The notes beneath the pieces were generated by a model that did no database searches, was not told where the DNA came from, and saw only the letters and a list, made by a program, of their open reading frames with translations. Source: Nitrospirales bacterium (GTDB taxonomy: Bacteria; Nitrospirota; Nitrospiria; Nitrospirales; UBA8639). Taken from it: DNA of 49,166 bases. The position numbers and the translations under genes were made by a program. Positions 37,446 through 47,201 of the stretch are shown here, in pieces (within the stretch, counting starts at the first letter, position 1; every line of letters begins with the position of its first letter). The DNA lies in assembly GCA_029261255.1 (NCBI GenBank), contig JAJDBQ010000007.1:1-49166 (forward strand), given 5' to 3'.

Positions 37446-38066
37446 TTACTGAAGAATTTTTACTGTTCGACCTTCAACTTGTAATCGCTTTTGAGCCATG
37501 AGTTGTAAGGCTTGCGGATATAACTGATGTTCCTGTTCTAAAATGCGACCGGATAGGGTCTCCACAGTATCCTGCTCATTGATCACGACGGACTTTTGAC
37601 AAATGATCGGACCCTCATCAACACCTTCTGTGACAAAATGTACTGAACAGCCACTGACTTTGGCTCCCCATTCCAGCGCCTGTTTTTGAGCATCCAATCC
37701 AGGGAACGAAGGAAGGAGGGACGGGTGAATGTTCACCATTTTTGATGGAAACATTCGAATAAGGGCTGGCGTCACTATCCGCATATAGCCTGCCAACACA
37801 ACGCATTCCACTCCATGCTCTTGAAGCATATTGCCCACGGCCAAATCATAGGCTTCTCGTCGATTGTTTTCTTGCGCAAACGGCTTGGGGTCAATGAACT
37901 CGGTCTTGATACCTCGTTCTTTTGCTAATTCTAGGCCTCCGGCCTTCTCTTTATTAGTGATGACAATCTTGACTACTGCATCAAGTCGGCCTTCCTGAAT
38001 GGCATCAAGGATAGCCACAAGATTTGACCCACGGCCTGAGATTAAGACTCCTAATGCTAATGCCAT
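37446..38066 (-). CDS. purN: Phosphoribosylglycinamide formyltransferase
   Basis: Third step of purine synthesis: transfers a formyl group from 10-formyl-THF to GAR. At 206 residues it is full length. Seen: LGVLISGRGSNL (phosphate loop at the N-terminus), LAGYMRIVTP, the active site NIHPSLLPSFPG (Asn and His) and VDEGPIICQ (Asp). It lies 12 bp downstream of purM on the same strand; the two form an operon. Start chosen as the ATG that opens the phosphate loop domain. Confidence 0.97.
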   Translation of the reverse strand: MALALGVLISGRGSNLVAILDAIQEGRLDAVVKIVITNKEKAGGLELAKERGIKTEFIDPKPFAQENNRREAYDLAVGNMLQEHGVECVVLAGYMRIVTPALIRMFPSKMVNIHPSLLPSFPGLDAQKQALEWGAKVSGCSVHFVTEGVDEGPIICQKSVVINEQDTVETLSGRILEQEHQLYPQALQLMAQKRLQVEGRTVKILQ

Positions 38067-38078
38067 TGTTCCGAAATA

Positions 38079-39116
38079 TTAGGTTGAATAGGTCAGCTTA
38101 GTATCGGATGACGAACAGGGCACAATTTCTCCCATTACCCAGCCTGCCATCCCCTGCCCTTGAATAGTCTTAATGATCTTTTCAACTTCAAGCGATGGCG
38201 CGACCACAATGAGACCGACACCCATATTAAACACGTTAAACATTTCTTCTTGTGCAATCTTGCCCGCTTGTTGAATCACCCCAAAAACGGGTAAGGGCTC
38301 CCAACTCTTATGATCGATCACGGCACCACTGCCTTCTGGAAGAATACGGGGCAGATTGCCGGTGATACCGCCTCCCGTGATATGGGCAAGGCCATGTATC
38401 TGACTCAGACCGAGTAAGGCTTTCACCATTTTGACGTAGATTGTTGTAGGCCGAAGCAAGGCCTCTCCGAGCAATTCCGATAAGTCCGGCACCTGCGTTT
38501 CTGGAGTCCAGCCCTGTTCTTCAAATAACACACGACGAGCTAGCGAATAGCCATTACTATGGAGACCGCTTGAGGCTACACCTATGACGACATCTCCATG
38601 CTGAATTTTTTCTTTGCCCAACATTTCGGAGCGTTCAACCACTCCGACCGCAAAGCCGGCCAGATCATATTCTGTTCCTGGATAACAGGAGGGCATTTCC
38701 GCCGTTTCTCCACCAATGAGTGCGCATTCCGCCTGCCGACAACCTTCGGCTATTCCTTGAACAATGGCCTCAGCCACATCGATCTCCAAATGCCCCGTTG
38801 CTAAATAATCCAAGAAAAAAAGTGGTTCCGCTCCACTCACCAGGATGTCATTCACACACATAGCCACCAGATCGATTCCAATGGTGTTGTGGCGATTCAT
38901 CATCTTGGCCAGCTTCACTTTGGTCCCTACCCCATCGGTACCTGATACGAGAACCGGTTCGCGATATTTTTCAGAAGGAAATCGAAACAGGCCTCCAAAG
39001 CCCCCTAAATCACCCATGACTTCTGGGCGAAAAGTTGAGCGTACCAACGGACCGATTCGCTTGACGAAATCGTCTCCCCGCTGAATATCCACACCTGCAT
39101 CGCGATATGTCGTCAT
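38079..39116 (-). CDS. purM: Phosphoribosylformylglycinamidine cyclo-ligase (AIR synthetase)
   Basis: Fifth step of purine synthesis: closes the ring of FGAM using ATP. 345 residues, normal length. Visible motifs: TYRDAGVDIQRGDDFV, VSGTDGVGTKVKLA, GIDLVAMCVNDILVSGAEP, ALIGGETAEMPSCY and HITGGGITGNLPR. AAAGGAA precedes the ATG. Its Shine-Dalgarno lies right beside a 143-bp palindromic repeat (39132-39274), so the repeat sits in the promoter or leader region between rlmD and purM. Confidence 0.97.
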   Translation of the reverse strand: MTTYRDAGVDIQRGDDFVKRIGPLVRSTFRPEVMGDLGGFGGLFRFPSEKYREPVLVSGTDGVGTKVKLAKMMNRHNTIGIDLVAMCVNDILVSGAEPLFFLDYLATGHLEIDVAEAIVQGIAEGCRQAECALIGGETAEMPSCYPGTEYDLAGFAVGVVERSEMLGKEKIQHGDVVIGVASSGLHSNGYSLARRVLFEEQGWTPETQVPDLSELLGEALLRPTTIYVKMVKALLGLSQIHGLAHITGGGITGNLPRILPEGSGAVIDHKSWEPLPVFGVIQQAGKIAQEEMFNVFNMGVGLIVVAPSLEVEKIIKTIQGQGMAGWVMGEIVPCSSSDTKLTYST

Positions 39117-39131
39117 TCCATTTCCTTTTTC

Positions 39132-39274
39132 AGGACACCTCTAAAAACCGTCCTTTTCCGCGATGACAGCGTCAGCCGCGTGCTCAAATCCTCATGTATA
39201 TGTCTATACACTGCGGTTTTCCGCGCACGGCTTCCTTGCCCTCACGAAAAAATCCTAGTTTTTAGAGGTGTCCT
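39132..39274. repeat. Long palindromic repeat, family copy B
   Basis: A 143-bp element with inverted ends (GGACACCTCTAAAAAC and complement). It matches the 15491-15631 element in the reverse orientation over its whole length, sharing GCAAGGAAGCC, AAACCGCAGTGTAT, ATGAGGATTTGAGCACG and GGCTGACGC. The right end overlaps the 3' end of rlmD and supplies its stop codon. Confidence 0.88.
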
Positions 39275-40679
39275 TCATTGAATTTTCTGAAGGCTGAGAA
39301 AACACCAGCTCCACTAACGTTTCCAGATGTGCCGTCTGAGGAAACATATCAAATGGTTGCATTCGTCGAATTTCATAGCCCTTCTCACACAACGATTTGA
39401 TATCCCTAGCTAACGAGGGTGCATCACAAGAAATATATAGCAATTTCGGTACGTGTAAGGCTCCCAGTTGTTCAATAATTTTAGAATTGAGCCCCGTACG
39501 TGGAGGATCTAGGAGAATAACATCGTAGGCCCCGGATTGCACCGTCATCAGATACGATTCAACTGAACTAATTTTCACGCGACACCCAACGATCTTGTTG
39601 ACGCGTAACGACTCACGAGCATCCTGAATAGCCGTAGGATTACCTTCAACACAGGTCACCAGCGCCCCCTGACTCGCCAGGGTTAAACCTAATGCTCCTG
39701 TACCCGCATACAATTCCAAAATCCGCAGACCTTTCGAGGCCCCTACCCATTCTCCTACAGTCTTACCTAGTAATTGGAAGAGGACCCAGTTCGCCTGCAT
39801 AAATGCGCGATAGCCCATTTTGAGACGCAATGCTCCGAATGTTTCCCATACATGATCCGCACCCCTCACGATCGGCTCCTGCTTGTTGCGTCTCCTCGAA
39901 TCGCGTTCGGATGGATCCACTCGTTCGTAGATCCACCCTTTGATGTTAGGTATCTCAGCACAGGCATTCATGAGACGCTCCACATGCTCCTTGGTCTTGG
40001 CTCGACCACGGAAGACTAAGAGCCCTCCCTCATCCAATTGCGACCAACGAATTTCGACACTTTCTAAATTCATGCCCGGCATAGCCAGACGGCGAAGTCC
40101 ATTTCGGATCGCATCTATCACTGTTCGAAATTTCTCATCGACCAGAAAACATGTCTCAACTCGTAGGAGGTGTTGAGTGCCTGCTTCAAAAAATCCCAGA
40201 AACACTCCGTCACTCCCCGACCCGATGCCCAAACGAAGGACTTGGCGATAGCCATAAGGTTTAGGAGAAGGGACAACTCGAGAAACCTGAAGCTCTGACA
40301 CCTTGCCAATACGACGGAGGGTATCTTCAAGAATCAATCGTTTTTGAGAGAGTTGTTCTTCATACTCAATATGCTGCAGCTGACACCCTCCACATTGTCC
40401 GACTAAGGGGCAGACAGGAATCACGCGGCCTTCAGCCGGATCTTGGACCTTGAGAATTTTTCCTTCTGTCACGCCTTTTCGTCGACGGAGAATTTCAACT
40501 TCAGTGGTTTCACCAGGAAGACCTCCTTCACACAGCACGACGTGGCCATCCACACGACTGAGGCTAAATCCACCAGCCACCAATTTTTCAATATGGAGAA
40601 GGTGAGTGGATCCGGGAGAGGGTGATTCAGTGGCTACACTAGTTTTTCGAGATTTAATGTTCTGGTCGGAGTTCGACAT
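39255..40679 (-). CDS. rlmD: 23S rRNA (uracil-C5)-methyltransferase, RlmD/TrmA family
   Basis: Methylates a uracil of 23S rRNA (U1939 by family). Order: TRAM domain (~residues 28-85), the Fe-S cysteine cluster CPLVGQCGGCQLQH, a central RNA-binding part, and the SAM domain with ELYAGTGALGLTLASQG, LLDPPRTGLN and the catalytic cysteine in YISCDAPSLARD. I start at the ATG at 40679, because the longer frame (to 40718) begins with TTG inside ntrX. It overlaps the ntrX 3' end by 26 bp. The last six codons (KDTSKN) and the stop TAG come from the inverted end of a palindromic repeat. Orthologue choice between RlmD and RlmCD is not certain. Confidence 0.93.
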   Translation of the reverse strand: MSNSDQNIKSRKTSVATESPSPGSTHLLHIEKLVAGGFSLSRVDGHVVLCEGGLPGETTEVEILRRRKGVTEGKILKVQDPAEGRVIPVCPLVGQCGGCQLQHIEYEEQLSQKRLILEDTLRRIGKVSELQVSRVVPSPKPYGYRQVLRLGIGSGSDGVFLGFFEAGTQHLLRVETCFLVDEKFRTVIDAIRNGLRRLAMPGMNLESVEIRWSQLDEGGLLVFRGRAKTKEHVERLMNACAEIPNIKGWIYERVDPSERDSRRRNKQEPIVRGADHVWETFGALRLKMGYRAFMQANWVLFQLLGKTVGEWVGASKGLRILELYAGTGALGLTLASQGALVTCVEGNPTAIQDARESLRVNKIVGCRVKISSVESYLMTVQSGAYDVILLDPPRTGLNSKIIEQLGALHVPKLLYISCDAPSLARDIKSLCEKGYEIRRMQPFDMFPQTAHLETLVELVFSQPSENSMKDTSKN

Positions 40680-42027
40680 TGAGGAGCTTAATCTTTCGGT
40701 GTAAATGACTACGTTCAATTTTTAATTCATCCGCTGTTTTGGACACATTCCAATTATTTTCTCTGAGCTTTTGCGAAATGACTTCCCGCTCAAACACATT
40801 CCTGGCTTCCCGCAGGGAATCATAATTCGTCCCGACCGATAATGATGGAACACCGCTTGGAGCGCGAACCTGTAAAAACATTTCAACATCTGGGCCATCA
40901 ATGACAGGCTTCGGGACCATAATCAATAACCGTTCGATCAGGTTACGGAGCTCACGGATATTCCCTGGCCAATCATGATGTTGTAAGGCTTCAAGACCAT
41001 GTACATTGAACTCTTTAGGCTTCATGCCCTGTTCCTCAGAATGCATTTTGAGAAAATGCTGGGCGAGCTCAGGAATATCATCTCGGCGTTCTTTCAATGT
41101 GGGCACGACGATGGGCAACACATTAAGTCGATAGTAGAGATCTTCCCGGAAATTGCCTTTCCCGATCTCCTCGGATAAATCCTTATTCGAGGCGGCAATC
41201 ACTCGCACCTGAACATTCAAGAGCTTTGTCCCACCCACCCTCGTAAACTGCTGCTCTTGCAACACGCGCAAGACTTTCGCTTGCGTGGCTAAACTCATAT
41301 CGCCAATTTCATCCAAAAATAAGGTGCCGCCATCTGCCAATTCAAATTTCCCGCGTTTCATCGCGGTCGCCCCACTAAACGCGCCCTTTTCATGCCCAAA
41401 CAATTCACTTTCAATCAGCGTTTCTGGAATCGCGGCGCAATTGATCTCAACAAACGGTTTGTTATGGCGAGGGCTTTGTAAGTGGATCGCACGAGCAACC
41501 AATTCTTTTCCTGTACCGTTCGCGCCAGAAATTAAGACACGACTATTGGCCGGTGCGGCCATTTCAATCATGGAGCGAAGCCGATTCATGATTGAAGACG
41601 AACCCACAAGTTCAAATCGTCGTTCAACTTGAATTCTGAGATTGAGATTTTCTTCTTCTAGCTTTCTTTGGTGCAGGGCATTCCGCACCAAGATCGTCAC
41701 TTTCTCCAAATCCAGTGGCTTTTCTAAATAGTCATATGCACCTAACTTCGTGGCTTTCACCGCTGTTTCAATTGAACCATGCCCAGACATCATCACAACA
41801 AGAATGCCCGGGAACTGCGATCGCAACCTCTTCAATGTTTCCAGACCATCCATTTCAGGCATCCAAATATCAAGGATTACAAGATCTGGAGCATCGCTGC
41901 GGACGAGTTTCATCCCTTCAAGTCCATTGGTCGCAGTGATGACCTGGTATCCTTCATCTTCCAAAATACTACTCAATGAGTTCAAAATGGCTGGTTCATC
42001 ATCGACAATGCAAATAGTTTCTGCCAC
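40654..42027 (-). CDS. ntrX: Sigma-54-dependent response regulator, NtrX type
   Basis: A three-domain activator. Receiver at ~1-115 with acidic pair (IVDDE) and phospho-acceptor D53 (LVILDIWMPEMDG), AAA+ domain with Walker A GANGTGKE (~168-175), GAFSGA (216-221) that contacts sigma-54, and a FIS-type helix-turn-helix at the C-terminus (NVSKTADELKIERSHLHRK). I choose the GTG at 42027 over an upstream ATG at 42063 because GGAGGGGG lies a few bases before it and the receiver starts there. It follows the NtrY kinase gene by ~100 bp. Targets probably include nitrogen genes; no sigma-54 promoter was recognised in this window. Confidence 0.93.
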   Translation of the reverse strand: MAETICIVDDEPAILNSLSSILEDEGYQVITATNGLEGMKLVRSDAPDLVILDIWMPEMDGLETLKRLRSQFPGILVVMMSGHGSIETAVKATKLGAYDYLEKPLDLEKVTILVRNALHQRKLEEENLNLRIQVERRFELVGSSSIMNRLRSMIEMAAPANSRVLISGANGTGKELVARAIHLQSPRHNKPFVEINCAAIPETLIESELFGHEKGAFSGATAMKRGKFELADGGTLFLDEIGDMSLATQAKVLRVLQEQQFTRVGGTKLLNVQVRVIAASNKDLSEEIGKGNFREDLYYRLNVLPIVVPTLKERRDDIPELAQHFLKMHSEEQGMKPKEFNVHGLEALQHHDWPGNIRELRNLIERLLIMVPKPVIDGPDVEMFLQVRAPSGVPSLSVGTNYDSLREARNVFEREVISQKLRENNWNVSKTADELKIERSHLHRKIKLLNVELRPEH

Positions 42028-42130
42028 TAGACCCCCTCCATCAAGGATGTGAATGTTGTCCACTCATACGCACAGACCGATTCGACTCACGCCCAACACC
42101 CGACCATTCAGCCATAAACAATCGCGTGTC

Positions 42131-44464
42131 TCACAATGGTAAGTCGAACCGCAATACCGCACCCTTTGGATGATTATTTTCCGCATGGATGGTTCCATTG
42201 TGATCAGTAATAATTCGATGCACAATAGCCAATCCTAATCCTGTGCCCGTTCGCTTCTTTGAAAAATAGGGCACAAACAATTTCTCTTGGTCTTCCGCTT
42301 GTATCCCACTACCATCATCAGCCACTCGCACAATCGCGCGATTTCGTCGCCAGTCGGCCTCCGTCGTCACCCACACATGACCTTGATCATTGCTCGCTTG
42401 AATCGCGTTATCAAATAGATTCACAAACACACGCCGCATCTGCTCACGGTCGCAATTCAGATCAGGTAATGCCTCATCAAGCTGTAAGACAAACTCCACA
42501 TCGCGATGGGCACTCGTGTACAGGGAAATCACTTTTTGAATGATATCATGAAGTGACTCTTTCGACATCTTGGGTAAAGGCATACGTGCATATTTCGAAA
42601 ATTCATCGACCATGCCCTTTAAACTCGTGACTTCATTAATAATGACGCCGGTTGCTTGATCAAAAATCTCTTCGAAATCAGATGATTTCTCAAAGAACTT
42701 TTTCCGCAATCGCTGCGCAGATAATTGTATCGGAGTCAACGGGTTTTTGATTTCATGAGCAATGCGCTGCGCGACCTCCTGCCAAGCCGCCGTTTTCTGC
42801 GCCTTAATGAAATCTGTTCGATCTTCAAAAACAAACACAAACCCTAAATCTTCGCCTGCTTCATTTTGCATTCTGGAAATACTCAGACCTAAGGTCAAGA
42901 GTCGTCCGTTGGGTGTCTCCATCTGCCCTTCCATCGATAAACTATCCGTTTGTTCGACGAGCATTTGGTCATAGGCCTTCTGAAACAAGGACAAATTAAA
43001 TTGTTTAAAGGCTTCATACACTGGGCTTCCACGTAATTCATCGCCTTTGACCCCGAGAATGCGCTCGCCAGATGGGTTGAACCTCGTCACTAGTCCCGCC
43101 ATGTCAATAGACAGCACGCCAGCCGCAATCGTTTCTACCACCGCTTCCGTATACGCACGTCGTTGATCAATTTCGACATTCGATTGGATGAGTGACATGT
43201 TCATTTCTTCTAAACGAGATTTATTGGTGCGCAAATCAGTGGTCATGCGATTAAATGATTGCACTAATGTCCCGATTTCATCAGTCGCTTTCACATCAAT
43301 GTGAATATCTAAGTTGCCTTTGGCAATCGCCTCCGTCCCTTCAGCCAGACGTTGAATCGGGACAGTAATACCTCGAGCCACATAAAACCCAAACCACGTT
43401 GCGCCAAACAGAATCAGTAAGGTCACCACCGCAACAAAAAGATAGGCCCCCCCCTTAATGGGGTTTTTCATGGACTTAATCTGACTATATTCTTCAAATT
43501 GCTTAGCAATGGCATCCATTTTCCGTAACAACGATTCCGGCACATAGGAAGACACGACCACCACACCTTTCACTTGGTCAGTATTTCCGCTTCCCATGAT
43601 TGGAGCTGCCGCACGAATCAATCGACCCACTGGAGCTTCTTGCGCTGAGGCCTGAGCTTTCGCTCTATCTAACACTTGCAAGACTAATTGCCCGACCGGA
43701 AGACTCAGAACGGTATCAGAGAGCTTCGGATCCATCATTCGCGCTAAGGTTTCCATTTTCGGCGAAAAGACTTCGACCCCAGCCAAATGAAATTCATGCT
43801 GCATTCTGGCCAGCATGGACTTCAATAATTCCCGGTGTTCAGGCTTCAAGATATCTTCGCGAAAAATTTCTTTACTGATCACCCGAGCCGTATCCGCGGC
43901 TAAGACTTCGCGATCTTTTTGATACAAATGGGCGACATCTTCTGAATCTCGCAACACATGCATGACCTGGTCACTAAACCAAACATCAATCACTTCACTA
44001 ATCACCCCACTGGCGACCAACGCCAACAGGACGGTCGGAATCAACGCAAACCCAATAAAGGCTGCAACGAGTTTTGACCGAAACCCTTTTCCGACTAAAC
44101 GATTGCGTTTTTCAAAAAAAGCTCTGATTAAATTCCTGGAGAGCAAGAGTGTTAAGGCCACCAGACCCACGCCGTCCAGGTACACCAAAAACAGCACAAG
44201 CGCATAACTCGGGCTTGGCAGAATCGAATCCGGCAAGAGAGGACCAGAGAGCCCATACCGTGCGTAATAGATCGTCAACGCCAAGCACGGCAGTAGCAAG
44301 ACCAACACAATCCAGACCGGGGTATAGTGACGACGACGACGTTTGAGGGCCGCTTCGCTTGCATTTGACTGCGATGAGGATGACGACTCAGATGGAGACG
44401 CCGTGCGGGGATATTTTCGGGAGTCCGGTAGATGTTCAGAGATCAGGTTCACGGGGCTTGGCAT
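42131..44464 (-). CDS. ntrY: Membrane histidine kinase, NtrY type
   Basis: A 777-residue sensor kinase. Membrane segments: ~48-70, ~85-110, ~132-155 and ~345-365, with a periplasmic sensor part between the last two. HAMP at ~365-420 (VPIQRLAEGTEAIAKGNLDIHI), PAS at ~440-545, HisKA with the phospho-acceptor H570 (RIAHEIKNPLTPIQLS), and HATPase (NLFDNAIQAS, DDGSGI, GTGLGLAIV). This order matches NtrY, and the cognate NtrX is directly downstream. A long Ser-rich cytoplasmic N-terminus precedes the first helix, and no strong Shine-Dalgarno supports the exact start. Confidence 0.92.
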   Translation of the reverse strand: MPSPVNLISEHLPDSRKYPRTASPSESSSSSQSNASEAALKRRRRHYTPVWIVLVLLLPCLALTIYYARYGLSGPLLPDSILPSPSYALVLFLVYLDGVGLVALTLLLSRNLIRAFFEKRNRLVGKGFRSKLVAAFIGFALIPTVLLALVASGVISEVIDVWFSDQVMHVLRDSEDVAHLYQKDREVLAADTARVISKEIFREDILKPEHRELLKSMLARMQHEFHLAGVEVFSPKMETLARMMDPKLSDTVLSLPVGQLVLQVLDRAKAQASAQEAPVGRLIRAAAPIMGSGNTDQVKGVVVVSSYVPESLLRKMDAIAKQFEEYSQIKSMKNPIKGGAYLFVAVVTLLILFGATWFGFYVARGITVPIQRLAEGTEAIAKGNLDIHIDVKATDEIGTLVQSFNRMTTDLRTNKSRLEEMNMSLIQSNVEIDQRRAYTEAVVETIAAGVLSIDMAGLVTRFNPSGERILGVKGDELRGSPVYEAFKQFNLSLFQKAYDQMLVEQTDSLSMEGQMETPNGRLLTLGLSISRMQNEAGEDLGFVFVFEDRTDFIKAQKTAAWQEVAQRIAHEIKNPLTPIQLSAQRLRKKFFEKSSDFEEIFDQATGVIINEVTSLKGMVDEFSKYARMPLPKMSKESLHDIIQKVISLYTSAHRDVEFVLQLDEALPDLNCDREQMRRVFVNLFDNAIQASNDQGHVWVTTEADWRRNRAIVRVADDGSGIQAEDQEKLFVPYFSKKRTGTGLGLAIVHRIITDHNGTIHAENNHPKGAVLRFDLPL

Positions 44465-44619
44465 GAGTCAAGATTCATGTAACACACTCTCTCTAGAATC
44501 ATTATTATCGAAGGCGTGGGACTTCGCAAGGGAGAGGCATCGTATCTTGGCGATTCCCATCGCCAAGACCCTCAAGAACCTCAGTTACATAAGATGAAGA
44601 AGAAAGCGAACGAAGCCAC

Positions 44620-45027
44620 TCAAGATGACGAAGGCACACCTGACGTGGCACTGACATATTTCATCCTCAGGGTATACAACATATCCCCGATGATGGATGC
44701 TTCTTCAGTCGACAGGTTTCCCTTTGTTTTTTCCTCAAGCATCGACAAGATATCAATAATTTCTTTGGCCTGAGGTAAATTGACGGGAGAAGGAGGTTGT
44801 TCAGGATCCAAGGTCTCGCCCATTAACATAAGGGACGATGTGCCGAGCGAAAAGACAAACGATGAAAAGGTGAGAGGAGGCATCTGAGGAATCGGTTCAG
44901 AAGAATCAAATGAGGCCTGAGGCTCAGGCGCTTGAGAGGTTTCAGGCATTGGAGTTGACGGTTCATCAGATGCTGCCCGTCCGCGTTTATCCCGAACGAC
45001 AAACCCTTGCTCTTCTTCACTCATCAT
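44620..45027 (-). CDS. DUF1844 family protein
   Basis: A 135-residue protein. The acidic, Pro-rich N-terminus (1-50) is likely disordered. The rest matches DUF1844: FSSFVFSLGTSSLMLMGE, then DPEQPPSPVNLPQAKEIIDIL, and an Asp/Leu-rich C-terminus. AAGGAGG precedes ATG-ATG. The family's role is unknown. It lies upstream of ntrY on the same strand with a 155-bp gap. Confidence 0.9.
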   Translation of the reverse strand: MMSEEEQGFVVRDKRGRAASDEPSTPMPETSQAPEPQASFDSSEPIPQMPPLTFSSFVFSLGTSSLMLMGETLDPEQPPSPVNLPQAKEIIDILSMLEEKTKGNLSTEEASIIGDMLYTLRMKYVSATSGVPSSS

Positions 45028-45158
45028 TCAACCTCCTTATAGAAAAAAACAGTATCATTAACAAAGGGTGGCGATCAACAAATCAGTCATTACAAAAGAC
45101 ATCCAACACAGTATAATAGCCCAAACGTGAGCACCAATTCATTCAAAAACGCTGAAAC

Positions 45159-46079
45159 ATGAAAACCCCATCGCACACCCCGTCTTCGCCCAATGCTCAA
45201 AAGGAGCATTGCTCATCCGATGTCATCGATATTATGGCCACCTTGCGAGGACCGGAGGGCTGTCCATGGGACCGCGAACAAACACCCGAATCATTGAAAC
45301 CCTATCTTCTTGAAGAAGTCTATGAAGTCCTCGAAGCCATTGATGGCAAAGATCCCGTTCATTTAAAAGAAGAATTAGGGGATCTCTTGCTTCAAATTCT
45401 GTTTCACAGTCAGATCGCATCGGAAGAAGGCCATTTTTCATATCAGGACGTCGAAAAGACCTTAGGCGAAAAACTGATTCGGCGACACCCGCATGTCTTT
45501 CAAAAACAGGACAAGAATTCTGCAACGACTTCTGGTGAAGTTGTCCGTCAATGGGAACAATTGAAACAAGAAGAAAAAGGCCCCAATCAGGCAGCAGCTT
45601 CTGTATTGGCCACTATTCCTATCGCCTCTCCTGCTCTGCAACGAGCCCTCCAAGTACAAAAGCGGGCGTCACGGGTGGGCTTCGATTGGAACACGATTGA
45701 ACCCGTACTTGAGAAATTCAAGGAAGAACTCGATGAACTGTACGAAGCGACGACGAATGCATCTCAGCCACTCGATCATTCAACAACATCACCCAAGACA
45801 AACACGATTGATCCCCACATTGAATCCGAATTCGGCGACGTCTTATTTTCCCTCGTAAATGTCTCACGGTTTCTTCGTATTAATCCCGAAGAAGCTCTCC
45901 GAAAAGCCACCAATAAATTTGTCAACCGCTTTCAATATGTTGAATCCCAAGCCATCGGACAAGACAAGCAGATCAAGGATTTTCCACCAGAACAACTTGA
46001 TCTTTGGTGGGAAACAGCCAAGCAACAGGAAGCCTCGCCTTCTCAGCTACCTCCTACCCTCGAGGGACCTAACCCATGA
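45159..46079 (+). CDS. mazG: Nucleoside triphosphate pyrophosphohydrolase MazG
   Basis: Hydrolyses (d)NTPs to NMP and pyrophosphate, limiting damage from abnormal nucleotides and lowering ppGpp. 306 residues. N-terminal MazG fold with GCPWDREQT and LLEEVYEVLEAID, then the E-x-x-E / E-x-x-D metal site in EELGDLLLQILFHSQIA. A second MazG repeat follows (ASRVGFDWN, FKEELDELYEA, SEFGDVLFSLVNVSR). A low-complexity linker and a Pro/Ser tail make it about 40 residues longer than E. coli MazG. The stop codon overlaps the next ATG (ATGA), so the two genes are translationally coupled. Confidence 0.96.
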   Translation: MKTPSHTPSSPNAQKEHCSSDVIDIMATLRGPEGCPWDREQTPESLKPYLLEEVYEVLEAIDGKDPVHLKEELGDLLLQILFHSQIASEEGHFSYQDVEKTLGEKLIRRHPHVFQKQDKNSATTSGEVVRQWEQLKQEEKGPNQAAASVLATIPIASPALQRALQVQKRASRVGFDWNTIEPVLEKFKEELDELYEATTNASQPLDHSTTSPKTNTIDPHIESEFGDVLFSLVNVSRFLRINPEEALRKATNKFVNRFQYVESQAIGQDKQIKDFPPEQLDLWWETAKQQEASPSQLPPTLEGPNP

Positions 46080-46702
46080 GTGACGAAGAACCAACAGAGG
46101 GTCGCCGCGTTGGCATTCATCCTCTCATTGTCCTATTTGGGGTCATCTTTGGGATCTGGCTCTTCATCACCCTGATTATCCCGAAATCTAAAAATACTCC
46201 AGCACACGGACCTGGGGCTTCACCCAATACCGTTACGCCATTACCCAACATTGTCTCCAGTGATTTCATCCCAAGTTTTAAGGTGACAGGCACAGTGATT
46301 GGGATGAATGCCATGACAATACTCGTGCCTTCGGCGACCACAGACAGTCAGATCATCGCGCTTCTGCAGTCATTCCAAAAAGCCCGCCTGAACGGATCAC
46401 TTGTCGAAATTCTTCCAGCTACCACTCCCGAAGATAATCTTGGAGCGTTTGCGATTGCAGATATTTATCTATTTTCTGAAGAAGAATATGCGAATGAGGA
46501 ATCGGCCAAATCGTTAAGTCGTGGCGCCCATGCCCCGGGTGAGTTCTACCCCAGCTCGATTCCCTATGAAGTGGCCATGGAAAAAGTCCGCGGCCATTAC
46601 GTCACTGACTTGTACAATAAGAAGAATCCCGAGTACGCGTCTATTGGATTCGGTGAAGATGAAACTGGCGTCTATTCTAAACGTTACCAGCGGGTCTTCT
46701 GA
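46076..46702 (+). CDS. Membrane-anchored protein of unknown function, coupled to mazG
   Basis: A 208-residue protein with one membrane helix (~14-37) and a C-terminal soluble part outside the cytoplasm. I recognise no family. Visible blocks are FIPSFKVTGTVIGMNAMTILVP, a small alpha/beta-like domain up to ~140, and a C-terminus rich in Tyr/Glu (EDETGVYSKRYQRVF). The ATGA overlap with mazG makes co-translation very likely. An association with nucleotide clean-up is possible but only positional. Confidence 0.75.
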   Translation: MSDEEPTEGRRVGIHPLIVLFGVIFGIWLFITLIIPKSKNTPAHGPGASPNTVTPLPNIVSSDFIPSFKVTGTVIGMNAMTILVPSATTDSQIIALLQSFQKARLNGSLVEILPATTPEDNLGAFAIADIYLFSEEEYANEESAKSLSRGAHAPGEFYPSSIPYEVAMEKVRGHYVTDLYNKKNPEYASIGFGEDETGVYSKRYQRVF

Positions 46703-46771
46703 AGAGTCGGTCAGGGGAGACTGAGGTAGGCTTTGCTACGGTAGGAAACACGAGCGAGAGGATGCCATCAC

Positions 46772-47182
46772 TCAAATCCCTATTTGATCTTTAAGCATTT
46801 GTCGTAAGTTGACTTTTTCAGCCTTCATCCATTGATCCAGTAATCCAAAGAGATTGCTCAGGTCATCACCTTCAAATGGGCCAACCATGATGTCCAACCG
46901 TTCATCCAACTGCCCATCCGCATCGACAATCTCTAACTTCCGATCAGCAATCGCTCGAACGAGTAATTGATTACACCGCATTTGCTGGCCCACCGATCCT
47001 CCGGAAAACTCCAGGATCGTATTTTTAAGATAATCCAACTCGTGCGCAATTGACACTTTAATTCTCACGCCCTGTGGCGTGGCCCAGTTTGGCCGCTCGA
47101 CAGAATAATCATATGAAAACGCCTGTTCTTGCGGTTCACGATACGGACCCATCACATTCAAAATAGTTAAATCCGAAGGCAT
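46772..47182 (-). CDS. Small conserved-looking cytoplasmic protein, unknown
   Basis: 136 residues from the ATG at 47182 (AGGAGAGAGAGAAG upstream; this also avoids overlap with the rhodanese gene, which a longer frame starting at 47266 would have). No signal or membrane segment. Features: FSYDYSVERPNWATPQGVRIKVSI, a helical C-terminus (LSNLFGLLDQWMKAEKVNLRQML). It looks like a folded single-domain protein, but I know no family. It follows the rhodanese gene by 19 bp and is convergent with the mazG pair. Confidence 0.7.
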   Translation of the reverse strand: MPSDLTILNVMGPYREPQEQAFSYDYSVERPNWATPQGVRIKVSIAHELDYLKNTILEFSGGSVGQQMRCNQLLVRAIADRKLEIVDADGQLDERLDIMVGPFEGDDLSNLFGLLDQWMKAEKVNLRQMLKDQIGI

Positions 47183-47201
47183 TGTTCTTCTCTCTCTCCT
47201 G

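Noticed and set aside
42028-42063. ATG start for ntrX 12 codons upstream
   Set aside because: The GTG at 42027 has a strong Shine-Dalgarno and begins exactly at the receiver domain.
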